In this document: positions 1 through 8,911 of the stretch, one piece after another
How the letters are laid out: each line of letters starts with the position of its first letter
Numbering within the stretch: position 1 is the stretch's first letter
From: Bradyrhizobium roseum
Lineage (GTDB): Bacteria; Pseudomonadota; Alphaproteobacteria; Rhizobiales; Xanthobacteraceae
Assembly: GCF_030413175.1 (NCBI RefSeq)
Contig: NZ_CP129212.1
Span: 6,528,501 to 6,592,500 of the forward strand
Length of the DNA stretch: 64,000 nt
Direction: 5' to 3'
Position numbers and translations under genes: made by a program
The notes under the pieces: generated by a model
What the model saw: the letters and a program-made list of their open reading frames with translations, nothing else
Database searches by the model: none
What the model was told of the DNA's origin: nothing

Positions 1-438
1 CATGGTGGCGGAGGCGCACAGCACCGAGCCGTAATGTAGCGTGCCCACCAACACGTCACTCTCCACGGCGATCTTGGGCGACGCCAGTTTCTTCGGAAAG
101 CCCCAGAGCTCGCGGCCGCCGGCGATCGGGCCCTCGTCGTCCAGATACATCGAATGAACGTAGACACCCTCCTCGCCCTTGAATCGAACCGGGATCACCT
201 GGCCGGTTTCGGTGTAATCGCCGAAGCCGGTCGAGTCGGGCATGCGGATGAATTCGTATTTGACGATCGGCTCGGCGACTTCCAACGGCTCCGGCACCAC
301 AGCGGCGAGCGCCTCGGGATCGGTGCGATAGGTGATGATGAAATATTCGCGGTTGAAGAAGCGATAGGGCCCGGGCGGAAACGACGGGTTGGTCAGCGGC
401 ATCGAATAGGCGGTTCGCCTGACGTCGTCGATCTTCAT
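1..438 (-). CDS. Acetoacetate decarboxylase-like protein (C-terminus cut by window edge)
   Basis: The first 146 residues are visible; the gene runs off the left edge. The visible part matches the ADC family (PF06314): it begins [14 protein letters not shown] and carries [12 protein letters not shown], which corresponds to the family's catalytic Schiff-base lysine region (GxPKK). Such enzymes decarboxylate beta-keto acids or, in ADC-like paralogues, act on other small oxo-acids, so the substrate is open. The ATG at 438 was chosen because the ADC N-terminal motif begins right there. It is the last visible gene of the minus-strand run that starts with the ring-cleavage dioxygenase, 114 bp after livF, so it is probably part of the same catabolic unit. 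Family seen in sequence; pathway role inferred. Confidence 0.85.
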   Translation of the reverse strand, partial: MKIDDVRRTAYSMPLTNPSFPPGPYRFFNREYFIITYRTDPEALAAVVPEPLEVAEPIVKYEFIRMPDSTGFGDYTETGQVIPVRFKGEEGVYVHSMYLDDEGPIAGGRELWGFPKKLASPKIAVESDVLVGTLHYGSVLCASATM

Positions 439-552
439 CGGTTGCCCCCTCTGCCTTGATACGATGAGGAAATATGGCGCAGCCGACGACGACAGGCGAG
501 ACTGTAAAATCGGCAGTACGGCCAAAACGCCGTCACGATGCCGTCATGCCGC

Positions 553-1290
553 TTAGGCGACGCCGCCGAGATAGAGCCGCTTGACGATATCGTTGGCCTT
601 CAACTCGTCGACCGACTGCGCCGCCACCGCGATCTCGCCGTGCACGATGATGTAGCCGCGGTCGGCGATCCGGATCGCCTGGTTGAAGTTCTGCTCGGCC
701 ATCAGCACCGTCAATCCTACGCGCGCCTTGAGTTCGCCGATCTTGGTAATCGTCTGCGACACCAACAGCGGCGACAGCCCGACCGACGGTTCGTCGATCA
801 ACAGCAGCCGCGGCGAGGACATCAGCGCGCGGGCAATCGCCAGCATCTGCTGCTGTCCGCCGGACATGGTGCCGGCAAGCTGACTGCGGCGCTCTTTCAG
901 CACCGGGAACGTCTCGAACACCAGCGCGAGATTTTGCTGGATGGCGCCACGGGCCACTTTCCGGAAAGCGCCGAGCATCAGGTTTTCCGTCACCGTCAGC
1001 TTGGGAAACAGCCGCCTTCCCTCCGGCACCAGCGCGACGCCGAGGTCGACGATCGCCTCGGGCGAGAGTTTTGCAAGATCGTGCACCGCGCCGTCGATCG
1101 AAAGCGCAAGCCGGCCGCGATCCGGGCGGACCAGGCCCATGATGCACTTCATCAGCGTGCTCTTGCCGTTGCCGTTGGTGCCGAGCAAGGCCACGGTCTC
1201 ACCGGCCTCGACATTCAGCGTCACGCCGCGCAGCGCCTTGACCGCGCCGTAACCGGCATCGAGACCCTCGATGGCGAGGCTAAGTGCCAA
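553..1290 (-). CDS. livF: Branched-chain amino acid-type ABC transporter ATP-binding protein LivF
   Basis: Second ATPase (245 aa) of a liv-type importer that energises uptake of amino acids or, in many soil bacteria, aromatic acids. Walker A GTNGNGKSTL lies near residue 38, the ABC signature MSGGQQQ near 142, and Walker B LLLIDEPSVGL near 162; the length is usual for LivF. The start is a TTG at 1290: no ATG or GTG lies near the N-terminus, and a strong AGGAGG precedes it by about six bases. The start overlaps the end of livG by 11 bp, a sign of translational coupling. Substrate is not readable from the ATPase; the flanking ring-cleavage dioxygenase suggests an aromatic or its breakdown product. 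Confidence 0.95.
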   Translation of the reverse strand: MALSLAIEGLDAGYGAVKALRGVTLNVEAGETVALLGTNGNGKSTLMKCIMGLVRPDRGRLALSIDGAVHDLAKLSPEAIVDLGVALVPEGRRLFPKLTVTENLMLGAFRKVARGAIQQNLALVFETFPVLKERRSQLAGTMSGGQQQMLAIARALMSSPRLLLIDEPSVGLSPLLVSQTITKIGELKARVGLTVLMAEQNFNQAIRIADRGYIIVHGEIAVAAQSVDELKANDIVKRLYLGGVA

Positions 1291-2008
1291 GATAGGCCTC
1301 CTGCACCCGCTTGTTGGCCATCACCTCATCGGGCGCGCCGATCGCGATGATCCTGCCGGCGTCGAGGCACATCACCCGTTCGGAAAAACGCATCACCGCC
1401 TGCATGATGTGCTCGATCATGATGATGGTGATGTCCTCCTCGCCGAGGCTGATCAGGAGATCGAGCACTTCGTCGACCTCGGAATGGGAAAGGCCCGCCA
1501 TGGCCTCGTCCGAAATCAGAAGTTTCGGCCGCATCGCCATCGCGCGCGCCAGCTCCATCTTGCGCAACTCCACCTGGCTTAGCGTGTCGCTTGGGGCATA
1601 GGCCTTTGCGGCGAGCCCCATCCGCGTCAGGATGGACATTGCGACGTCTTCTTCCGGGAGAGATGAATCGACATTGGCAAAGTCGAGCCCGACCATCAGG
1701 TTTTCCAGCACCGTCATGCTCTTGAACGGCCGTGGGATCTGGAAAGACCGGGCGATGCCACGACGCGCGCGCAAGTGCGGCGGCAATTGGGTGATGTCCT
1801 CGCCGCAAAATACCACGCTGCCCGTCTGCGGACGCAACGCGCCGGAAATGCAGTTGATCAGCGTGGTCTTGCCGGATCCATTCGGTCCAATAAGGCCGAA
1901 GCGCTCGCCCTTCCTGATGTCGACGCTGATATTGTCGAGCGCGGTGAAGCCGCCGAATGTTTTGGTCAAGGTTTCGACCTGCAGCAGGGGCGCGTCCGTC
2001 ACTGTCAT
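1280..2008 (-). CDS. livG: Branched-chain amino acid-type ABC transporter ATP-binding protein LivG
   Basis: First ATPase (242 aa) of the liv-type importer. Walker A GPNGSGKTTLIN is near residue 41 and the Walker B/D-loop LLISDEAMAGLSHSE near 165. The signature region reads LSQVELRKMELARAM, so the usual LSxGQ is degenerate (Gln-Val for Gly-Gly/Tyr-Gly), which is seen in LivG relatives but is worth noting. The ATG at 2008 overlaps the livM stop as ATGA. Part of the six-gene minus-strand transport and ring-cleavage unit. Confidence 0.95.
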   Translation of the reverse strand: MTVTDAPLLQVETLTKTFGGFTALDNISVDIRKGERFGLIGPNGSGKTTLINCISGALRPQTGSVVFCGEDITQLPPHLRARRGIARSFQIPRPFKSMTVLENLMVGLDFANVDSSLPEEDVAMSILTRMGLAAKAYAPSDTLSQVELRKMELARAMAMRPKLLISDEAMAGLSHSEVDEVLDLLISLGEEDITIIMIEHIMQAVMRFSERVMCLDAGRIIAIGAPDEVMANKRVQEAYLGT

Positions 2009-2970
2009 GGCTTGCCTCCCGCGCGCAGGCGGTAGCGCGGCCGCAATAGCCCGATGATGCCCTTGGGCGCGCCGACCACGAACAGCACCAGCATGATGCC
2101 GAGCACCAGCACGTTGACCTCAGACGAGATGGTCACGGCGAGAAGCTGCTGCGTCGAGCCGAGCAGGATGGCACCGAGTACCGGGCCGATCCAGTGCGCG
2201 GTGCCACCGATCAGCGCCATCGCCAGCGCCGACACCGAATAGTTCAGATTGAACGCCGAGGAAGGATCGGCGTATTGCAGGTACATGGCGGCGGGCGCAC
2301 CGGCCGCCGAAATCAGCGCGCCCGATATCATGCAGGCGACCAGCTTCAGCTTCAGCGTCGGCACCCCCGTGCATTCGGCAGCGAGTTCGTCGTCGCGCAG
2401 CGCCTGCAGGCCGCGCCCGATCCGGGAGTTCTGGATGTAGCGCGAGATCACAACGGCAATGACCGCGAGCACGGCCTGCACGAAGAACAGCATCTTCACG
2501 TAACTGTCGAACGGCGCCATCACCGGCGGCCGCTGGAGCTGGATGCCTGCCGCACCGCCGACGAATCGCCAGTTCATCACGCAGGTCTCGATGATGATGG
2601 CGAGCGCGATGGTCGCGATCGAAAAGAAGATGCCGCGCATCCGCAACGTCAACAGGCCGACCGCGAAGCCGAGCAGCATGCCGATGAGGCCGGCGACCGC
2701 GATCTGCACCACCAGCGGCGCGCCCGTCGCCTTGAACAGCGAGACCGCCGTATAAACGCCGACGCCGAAAAACGCGTTGGTGCCGAAATTGACGTAGCCG
2801 GCATAGCCACCGAGGATGCTCCAGGCGACCGCGAGCGCGATGAATTGCAGGATGACGTAGCCCGCAAAGAACGGATATTCGTTGCGGACGATCTGGGTCA
2901 TCGCCAGCACGGCGACGAGAAAGACGGCCACGCCGGCCCAGAATGCGATGCTGTGGCTGCGCTTGTTCAT
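2005..2970 (-). CDS. livM: Branched-chain amino acid-type ABC transporter permease LivM
   Basis: Inner-membrane permease of 321 residues with about nine to ten hydrophobic segments. It shows the LivM hallmarks: an AWSILGGYAGYVNFGTNAFFG segment (the family's GxxSFG-like loop, residues about 49-69) and the cytoplasmic EAA-like loop with RALRDDELAAECTG near residue 190, which contacts the ATPase. The start overlaps the livH stop as ATGA, so livH-livM-livG are translationally coupled. It pairs with LivH to form the membrane pore. Confidence 0.95.
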   Translation of the reverse strand: MNKRSHSIAFWAGVAVFLVAVLAMTQIVRNEYPFFAGYVILQFIALAVAWSILGGYAGYVNFGTNAFFGVGVYTAVSLFKATGAPLVVQIAVAGLIGMLLGFAVGLLTLRMRGIFFSIATIALAIIIETCVMNWRFVGGAAGIQLQRPPVMAPFDSYVKMLFFVQAVLAVIAVVISRYIQNSRIGRGLQALRDDELAAECTGVPTLKLKLVACMISGALISAAGAPAAMYLQYADPSSAFNLNYSVSALAMALIGGTAHWIGPVLGAILLGSTQQLLAVTISSEVNVLVLGIMLVLFVVGAPKGIIGLLRPRYRLRAGGKP

Positions 2971-3842
2971 CGGCCGAGCAGACCTTGCGGCCGGACGGCG
3001 AGGACGCCGAGCAGCATCGCGAACGAGATCGCCGGCGCCCAGGAGGCGCCGAACATCGTCAGCACGATCGATTCGGCAACACCGAGGATGATGGCCGCGA
3101 TCAGCGTGCCGCTGATGCTGCCGAGCCCGGCCATGACGACGACGCAGAAGGTGCGCCCGATATAGGCGCGGTCGAGTGTCGGCTCCACCGGCGCGACGAT
3201 GATCAGGAGCGCGCCGGCGATTCCGAGCACGGCGGTGGCGATCCCGAAGGCGAACTGCTTGATGCGGACCGGGTTGGCGCCCATCAGCCGCAGCGCCTCT
3301 TCGTCCTGCGCCACCGCGCGGATCGCGCGGCCCATGAAGGTTTTCGACAGATACACCGCGAGCAGCACCGTCAGCCCCAGCGCCACCGCGAACGCCACCA
3401 GCTGCCGGATCGGGATCCGGAACTCGCCGAACCGCCAGGATTTGCCGATATAGGTCGCGGTCACCGAGCGCTGGTCGACGCCGAACTGCATGATGATCAG
3501 CACTTCGATGATGAAGGCGATGCCGAAGAAGAACGCGATGCCGCGCACCCCGGCGTCGCTGCCGCGCCGCTCGAAGGTCTCGTAATAGACGCGGTAGGCG
3601 AGGAGGCCGAACAGGAAAAACAGCGGGGTGATGATCAGGCCCGCCAGCAGCGGATCGATGTCGTAGCTTTCGTTGAGCTGGTACACGCCATAGGACGCGA
3701 GCACCAGGAAGGCCGGATGCGCGACGTGGGGGACGTCGAGCAGCCCGAACGAAACGGACAGCCCGACGCTGACGGCCGCATAGAAGCAGCCGAGCAGCAC
3801 CCCAAGCACCACTGCGCCAAGCAGCAGGTCCATCGAAAACAC
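2967..3842 (-). CDS. livH: Branched-chain amino acid-type ABC transporter permease LivH
   Basis: Inner-membrane permease of 291 residues with eight or more hydrophobic stretches; the loop RAVAQDEEALRLMGANP near residue 185 is the family's ATPase-contact loop. The GTG at 3842 is preferred over an in-frame ATG at 3833 because a GGGGGGA purine run lies seven bases before the GTG. A 42-bp gap separates it from livK, typical of this operon type, in which the binding protein is often made in excess. Confidence 0.93.
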   Translation of the reverse strand: MFSMDLLLGAVVLGVLLGCFYAAVSVGLSVSFGLLDVPHVAHPAFLVLASYGVYQLNESYDIDPLLAGLIITPLFFLFGLLAYRVYYETFERRGSDAGVRGIAFFFGIAFIIEVLIIMQFGVDQRSVTATYIGKSWRFGEFRIPIRQLVAFAVALGLTVLLAVYLSKTFMGRAIRAVAQDEEALRLMGANPVRIKQFAFGIATAVLGIAGALLIIVAPVEPTLDRAYIGRTFCVVVMAGLGSISGTLIAAIILGVAESIVLTMFGASWAPAISFAMLLGVLAVRPQGLLGR

Positions 3843-3884
3843 GTCAGGTCCCCCCTCGGCGACGCGCAGAAACAGCCACGAAGC

Positions 3885-5129
3885 CTACTTCCGGGCTGCC
3901 TCGAAGGGACTGATGAGCGTGCCGGTCTTCAATTTGTCGGGGTACAGGATCACCTGTTTGCCCGGCTTCCGAAATTGTTCGACATCCTTGTCGACCACAC
4001 CCCGGAACTGCGCCTGCACCGTTGCGCTTTCTTTCCACTCGCCGTCTGCCGCGAACACGATCGGGCCGACGATGGTCTTGTGCTCGTTCTCCCGCAAATA
4101 CTTTGCGAGGCCCTTCTGGTCGAGCGACTTGGTCGCGTTGACCGCCGCCTCGATCATCTGCCCGGTGGCGTAACCGTATGGCGCCAGATAATAGCCGAGC
4201 GGGTCGACCTTCGCTTCGACGGCGCGCTTGGTGTAGACCTCGAAAAACTCCTTGGTGCCGGCGTGATACATGCTCTGTTCCGGCAGCCAGGTGTTGTAGT
4301 TGACGACGCCGTTGAGCAGCGAACCGAGATTCGACATCACGGCCGCGAACTGCAGGCCGACCATGCCGCCGCCAAAGACCTTGACGTCGTCGCCGATGCC
4401 GATCTCGTTCACGGCACGCAAGATGCCGGCCGAATCCGGCGGATAGGACGCGACGTAGACGATATCGGGCTTGGTCGCCTTGAGCGCGCGAATGATGGAC
4501 GCAAACTCGACCGTGTTCGGCGGATAGGACTGATCGAACACGACGGGGAGGTTGCGCTTCTTGGCGACATCGCGGGCCGTCAGCGCCAGGTTCTGGGCGA
4601 ACTCCTGGTCGGCCGCGAGCAGCGCCATGTTCTTGCCGCCGGCCTTCTGCGCCAGGTCGATGAACGACGAGGCCCAACTGTCCGCCGGCCCCCACGGCGC
4701 GTTATTGAACCACATGTCGTGGCCGACCTTGCTGTTCACCTGGAACGAGAAATTGCCCATCAACAGCAAGCCGCGCTGCTTGACGAACGGCATGATCGGC
4801 GCGGTCGGCACCGTCGCATAGGGCGCGAACAGCAGATCGACCTTGTCGACATCGACCAGCTTGGAGTAGATCGCCGGCGTCTCCGAGGCGCTCGACTTGT
4901 CGTCGTAGACGATCAGCTCGACCTTGCGGCCGAGCAGGCCGCCCTTGGCATTGATATCGTCGCGCCAGATTTCGATCCCGAGCAGCGAAGCCTTGCCGCC
5001 GCCGGCAAGCCCGCCGGTCTGCGGCATCGACATGCCGATCTTGATCGGCGGTTGTTGTGCGAGCGCGCCTGTAGCCCGCCCTGCGACCGCCGCGGCCATC
5101 GCGCCGCCGAGAAATGTCCTGCGTTTCAT
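3885..5129 (-). CDS. livK: Periplasmic substrate-binding protein of liv-type ABC transporter
   Basis: Solute-binding protein of 414 residues (Peripla_BP_6 type) that delivers ligand to LivHM. The N-terminus is MKRRTFLGGAMAAAVAG...GALAQQ, a signal peptide with a twin-Arg and an ALA-Q cleavage site near residue 24. PIKIGMSMPQTGGLAGGG is the family's first beta strand and ligand loop. The protein is longer than classical LivK (about 370) and resembles ABC binding proteins for aromatic or other carboxylates. It sits 90 bp after the dioxygenase gene. Ligand specificity cannot be read; the aromatic link is inferred from neighbours. Confidence 0.92.
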   Translation of the reverse strand: MKRRTFLGGAMAAAVAGRATGALAQQPPIKIGMSMPQTGGLAGGGKASLLGIEIWRDDINAKGGLLGRKVELIVYDDKSSASETPAIYSKLVDVDKVDLLFAPYATVPTAPIMPFVKQRGLLLMGNFSFQVNSKVGHDMWFNNAPWGPADSWASSFIDLAQKAGGKNMALLAADQEFAQNLALTARDVAKKRNLPVVFDQSYPPNTVEFASIIRALKATKPDIVYVASYPPDSAGILRAVNEIGIGDDVKVFGGGMVGLQFAAVMSNLGSLLNGVVNYNTWLPEQSMYHAGTKEFFEVYTKRAVEAKVDPLGYYLAPYGYATGQMIEAAVNATKSLDQKGLAKYLRENEHKTIVGPIVFAADGEWKESATVQAQFRGVVDKDVEQFRKPGKQVILYPDKLKTGTLISPFEAARK

Positions 5130-5218
5130 TACTTCCCCCTTATTCGTTTTGTTTTCTGTGTGATTTTGGTTTCGCCGGATCTTCGTCCGGTCGATGATCG
5201 GATGCGCCTATGCCGGGA

Positions 5219-6160
5219 TTATCCGGCGCCTGCCGGCGCGGTTTCGTTTCTGGCCGATTGTTTCATGATCGCAGACGGATCGGCGCCGACGCGCCCGCTG
5301 GTCTTGTCGGCCTCGCTCTCGCGCGACAGCCGCATGTCGAAGCGGATGCTCGGCATGCCCTTGATCGGGCAGTCCGGATCGTTGGCCTTGACCTCGACGG
5401 CGAGATCGCCCGACGAGCCGAACACCACATCGTCGGCGAGATGAGGATCGTCGCGCAGATAGAGCGCGGTGACCAGTTCGCGATAGCCGGACGCACCGAC
5501 CAGGAAATGAATATGCGCCGGCCGCATGCCATGCCGCGCCTGCGCCTTCACCATGGCGCCGACCGGCCCGTCCATGGGAATCGAATAGCCGAGCGGTTTG
5601 ACTGTGCGCAGTACATAGAGGCCATCGGCATCGGTTGCGAACACGCCGCGATAATCGACTGATGTCGCGCTGGTCTGGATGTCGTACAGGCCGTCGGCGC
5701 CGGTCTGCCAGATCGAGACGGTGGCGCCCGCGACCGGCTTGCCGGCGACCTCGGTGACGCGGCCGTAAAGCACGCATTCGCTGTCCGGCTTGGAATTCTT
5801 GGCGATCGAGCTGCCGGCGGCGAGCGTCGGTGTCGCCTCGCGGTAGAACGGACCGAGCAGGCTGGTGTGGGTGGCGTCTTCCAGGGCGGTGGCGTCGTGC
5901 AGGCCATTGACCAGTGCCGAGAGGCCGAGCGTGTCGGACAACAGGATGAATTCCTGCCGTTCCGGCGAGCACATCTTGCCGGCGGCGGTCATGAATTCGA
6001 TGCCTTTGATCCATTCCGCGGGCGTCAGATTGACCTCGCGGGCGAAGGCGTGGAGATGCTTGACCGCCGACGCCATGATCGCCTTCAGGCGTGGGTCCGG
6101 CGTCGTCGCCATCTGGTCGAGCACGGCGTCCGTGATCGTTTCAGGCGTCAGCTCACGCAT
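5219..6160 (-). CDS. Intradiol ring-cleavage dioxygenase (hydroxyquinol/catechol 1,2-dioxygenase family)
   Basis: Fe(III) enzyme of 313 residues that would cleave an ortho-dihydroxylated ring between the hydroxyls. An N-terminal helical dimerisation domain (about 1-100) with the family motif LLGPFYR (101-107) precedes the beta-sandwich. Expected iron ligands are all present: Tyr159 (GLYDIQ), Tyr192 (GYSIPMDGP), His216 and His218 (RPAHIHFLV). N-terminal domain and length fit the hydroxyquinol/catechol 1,2-dioxygenases rather than protocatechuate 3,4-dioxygenase, but the exact substrate is not decided. It is the first gene of the minus-strand unit feeding into the liv-type importer genes, so ring cleavage and uptake are likely co-expressed. 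Confidence 0.9.
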   Translation of the reverse strand: MRELTPETITDAVLDQMATTPDPRLKAIMASAVKHLHAFAREVNLTPAEWIKGIEFMTAAGKMCSPERQEFILLSDTLGLSALVNGLHDATALEDATHTSLLGPFYREATPTLAAGSSIAKNSKPDSECVLYGRVTEVAGKPVAGATVSIWQTGADGLYDIQTSATSVDYRGVFATDADGLYVLRTVKPLGYSIPMDGPVGAMVKAQARHGMRPAHIHFLVGASGYRELVTALYLRDDPHLADDVVFGSSGDLAVEVKANDPDCPIKGMPSIRFDMRLSRESEADKTSGRVGADPSAIMKQSARNETAPAGAG

Positions 6161-6367
6161 GCATCACTCCCCGAGCTGCCGGCTGTTTTTCGAGCTGCCG
6201 GCCGTTATTACGGCAAGCCTATCCGCTTGTTGGGGAGCAGCACAAGGCGTTCGAGGGAGGCGCCGACGCCGCCTCATACAAATTGATGGTTGCAGATTCG
6301 CGCTTCGGATCGACGTAGAGGCACCGGTCACCGATTTTGCGCGTGCACAATCGACGGCGCAGAGCGA

Positions 6368-6703
6368 TCATTTCTCGCGGATCGGCGGCGCGATCTTCTC
6401 CGCGGGCGCCGGCGGCAGCGCAGGCTGGGCACCTGCCTTCTGCGCGTCCTCGTCGGGACGGGCCGGTTGCGGCGGAATGTCCGAGGGCCTTTGACCGGTC
6501 GTAGCCGGTTCGGACGGCGCAGACGGCTTTGTTTCTGCGCCGGGCGTCGACTGCGTCGGCTGCGTTGCCTGCGCGATCTGCAAGGGTCCGCTGGTGCTCA
6601 GCACGGTCAGTGCCAGTGCCGAAATGCCCAACCCTGCCGCAATCAGCATGGATGCCAGCAGCATTTCCCGTCGGTATTCGCGTTGGCGGCTTTCGGCAGA
6701 CAT
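6368..6703 (-). CDS. Small single-pass membrane protein of unknown function
   Basis: A 111-residue protein: a short charged N-terminus (MSAESRQREYRREM), one membrane segment (about residues 15-38, LLASMLIAAGLGISALALTV) and a Pro/Ala/Gln-rich, low-complexity periplasmic tail. No family is recognised. The ATG at 6703 is preferred over an upstream TTG at 6748, which would add 15 residues of little hydrophobic or conserved character. It lies 85 bp downstream of the WD40 gene on the same strand, so it may be the tail of the zinc cluster, but a link is not shown. The 208 bp between this gene and the dioxygenase contain no evident feature. Confidence 0.6.
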   Translation of the reverse strand: MSAESRQREYRREMLLASMLIAAGLGISALALTVLSTSGPLQIAQATQPTQSTPGAETKPSAPSEPATTGQRPSDIPPQPARPDEDAQKAGAQPALPPAPAEKIAPPIREK

Positions 6704-6788
6704 CTCGGTCAACCCCACAAGATTGTTCGCGGGGTCAACGGCCGGCAAGGCGCAAGGTTCCGCGGCGGCTCAAGCCCGCCCGAACCGC

Positions 6789-7805
6789 CTAGAATTCGAG
6801 CATCCCTGCGTCGCCATCCTCGGTGCCGAAGGCCAGCAGCGTGCCCTTGGCGTTCCAGGCCAGCGCCGAAACCGGTTCGCCGCCATTGCGGCGCACCAGG
6901 ATTTCCGCGCCGTCCTCGAGCCGGACGATCAGGATGGTGCCATCGCTGTAGCCCGCGGCCATGATGTCCTGCTTTGGATGACAGGCCACCGCGGAGACGC
7001 GCGCCTGCAGTGGCGCCAGCATCGCCGGCTCCTTGCCCATCGGACCGTCCTTGCTGGTGAACGGCCAGATGATCACGGTATCGGCGCCCGAGGTGGCGAG
7101 CCCCTTTCCGCCGACGCTCCACGACATCGAACGGACGCGGCCGGGATAGCCGCTCATCCGCATGTGCCTGTTGTCGGCCAGCCGCCAGCCGTGCAACGCC
7201 GGCTCATGCATGCCGGTGACCAGGAATTTGTTGTCGGGACTAAAGGTGACGGCGAGGTGGGAGCCGGCCCATTCGAGATATTCCGGCTTGGCCGCCATGT
7301 TGGGAAACCACAGCGTCACGCCATTGTAGTGGGCGACCGCCACACGCAGTCCTTTCGGTGCGAAGGCGAGGCCGCCGACGGTCGAGGGCGCATCAAAACT
7401 CTTCTCGTCGCCCTTGCCGCTGCGGACGAACGCCGTCTTGCCGGCCGACCACGCCACCGCGCCGTCGGGATGCAGCGCGACATTATCGATCCAGCGCCGC
7501 TTGGCGTCGGTCGCGAGCACCGTAACCTCGCCCTTCGCGTCGAGCGCAACGACCTTGCCATCGTCACCGCCGGTGACGATTCGCTTGCCGTCGCATGCTG
7601 CGCAGAGCACGGCACCGCCATGGATGGCGACGGTCGAGATTTCACCGGCCTCGTTGACCATCGCCGCGGTTTCCTCGGCGCCGATAAACACCGCCGTGTC
7701 ACCGAGGAAATGAACCGAGGTGACCGGCATGCCGACGGGGAGCTTTCTCACCTGGTCGGTGAGGGAAGCGATGGAGGGCATTTCGCCCGGATCGAATTCT
7801 TTCAT
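6789..7805 (-). CDS. Cytoplasmic WD40-repeat beta-propeller protein in zinc cluster
   Basis: A 338-residue protein without signal peptide or membrane segment. Several WD40-like blades are visible, with ends such as VIIWPF, LTVTLWF-type strands, VTGGDDGKVVALD, VTGMHEPALHGW and AAGYSDGTILIV, spread along the whole length. The start codon ATG (7805) overlaps the cobW stop as TGATG (a GTG at 7808 is also possible), so the two are translationally coupled. From the context it may be a scaffold or partner for the CobW GTPase under zinc starvation; this is inference. It is not the periplasmic propeller AztD of some zinc importers because no export signal is present. Confidence 0.85.
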   Translation of the reverse strand: MKEFDPGEMPSIASLTDQVRKLPVGMPVTSVHFLGDTAVFIGAEETAAMVNEAGEISTVAIHGGAVLCAACDGKRIVTGGDDGKVVALDAKGEVTVLATDAKRRWIDNVALHPDGAVAWSAGKTAFVRSGKGDEKSFDAPSTVGGLAFAPKGLRVAVAHYNGVTLWFPNMAAKPEYLEWAGSHLAVTFSPDNKFLVTGMHEPALHGWRLADNRHMRMSGYPGRVRSMSWSVGGKGLATSGADTVIIWPFTSKDGPMGKEPAMLAPLQARVSAVACHPKQDIMAAGYSDGTILIVRLEDGAEILVRRNGGEPVSALAWNAKGTLLAFGTEDGDAGMLEF

Positions 7806-8857
7806 CACGTGGTAATACAGCTCTCAAAACCGTCGCGGATCATCTGTTCCGGCAATTCGCGGCCAATGAAGACGACCCGGCTTTCGCGCGCCTCGCCGTC
7901 CCTCCATTTCCGCTGGTGATCGCCCTCCAGCATCATGTGTACGCCCTGGAACACGTAGCGGTCGTCGTCATCGGTGAAGGCGAGGATGCCCTTCGACCGC
8001 AAAATCTTCTGGCCCTCGGTGGCGACGAGGTTTTGCAGCCACGGCATGAATCTGGTTGGATCGAGCGGCTTGTCCGACCGCAGCGACAGCGATTGCATGT
8101 CCTCATCGTGGTAGTGCTTCAGCCCGCCATGGCTGTGGCCGTGATCGTGGTCATGGCCGTGGTGGTGATCGTGATCATGGTGATGATCGTGCCCGTCGCC
8201 GGCGTCGAGGAATTCCGGCTCGATCTCCAGGATGCGATCCAGATCAAACGCGCCACGCTCCAGCACATCCGCCAGCGCCACCTTGCAGCGCTCGGTACGG
8301 TGCAGTTTTGCGTAGGGGTTGATTCCGCGGATGCGCGCCTCGACTTCGGCCAGTTCGGCCTTGGAGACGAGGTCGGTCTTGTTCAGGACGATGACGTCGG
8401 CAAACGCGATCTGGTTCTTGGCTTCAGGGGCATCCTTGAGACGGTCGCTCAGCCATTTGGCGTCAGCCACGGTGACGACGGCGTCGAGGCGGGCGTTCTT
8501 CTGCACGTCCTCATCGACGAAGAAGGTCTGAGCCACCGGCGCAGGATCGGCCAATCCCGTGGTCTCGACGATGATGGCGTCGAATTTGCCCTTGCGCTTC
8601 ATCAGCCCGTCCAGGATGCGCACGAGGTCGCCGCGCACAGTGCAGCACACGCAGCCATTGTTCATTTCGAACACTTCTTCGTCGGCGCCGATGATCAGAT
8701 CGTTATCGATGCCGATCTCGCCGAATTCGTTGACGATGACGGCGTATTTCTTGCCGTGGTTTTCCGACAGGATGCGGTTGAGCAGCGTGGTCTTGCCGGC
8801 GCCGAGATAACCCGTCAGCACGGTCACTGGAATTTTTGGGGACGAAGGTTCAGACAT
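7805..8857 (-). CDS. CobW/COG0523-family GTP-dependent metallochaperone (zinc)
   Basis: G3E-family P-loop GTPase, 350 residues. Walker A GYLGAGKTT is at 16-24, the metal-binding CxCC (GCVCC, Cys69, Cys71, Cys72) follows switch I, and the NKTD guanine motif is near residue 155. A loop near 218-252 is packed with His and Asp (HDHHHDHDHHHGHDHDHGH), a zinc-binding insertion usual in Zur-regulated members (YciC/ZigA/ZNG1 type). The C-terminal CobW_C domain follows. It is 54 bp after znuA on the same strand. Role inferred: moving scarce zinc to client enzymes under starvation. The cobalamin name is historical and not meant here. Confidence 0.93.
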   Translation of the reverse strand: MSEPSSPKIPVTVLTGYLGAGKTTLLNRILSENHGKKYAVIVNEFGEIGIDNDLIIGADEEVFEMNNGCVCCTVRGDLVRILDGLMKRKGKFDAIIVETTGLADPAPVAQTFFVDEDVQKNARLDAVVTVADAKWLSDRLKDAPEAKNQIAFADVIVLNKTDLVSKAELAEVEARIRGINPYAKLHRTERCKVALADVLERGAFDLDRILEIEPEFLDAGDGHDHHHDHDHHHGHDHDHGHSHGGLKHYHDEDMQSLSLRSDKPLDPTRFMPWLQNLVATEGQKILRSKGILAFTDDDDRYVFQGVHMMLEGDHQRKWRDGEARESRVVFIGRELPEQMIRDGFESCITT

Positions 8858-8911
8858 AACAGCTCCGGGCGGAATTAATGGTCACGCCGGCAGACAGGGA
8901 GGGCCCCTGCC

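Noticed and set aside
2943..5444. An 833-codon plus-strand ORF opposite livH and livK
   Set aside because: It is a high-GC mirror frame: Arg/Asp/His/Gln-rich, no domain, no ribosome-binding site, and fully covered by two well-recognised transporter genes.
6789..7805. AztD-like periplasmic zinc chaperone
   Set aside because: AztD is exported; this propeller protein has no signal peptide and is coupled to a cytoplasmic GTPase.
8100..8210. Short repeat or CRISPR-like array in cobW
   Set aside because: The repetitive GTG/ATG pattern is simply the codon run for the His/Asp-rich zinc loop of the protein.
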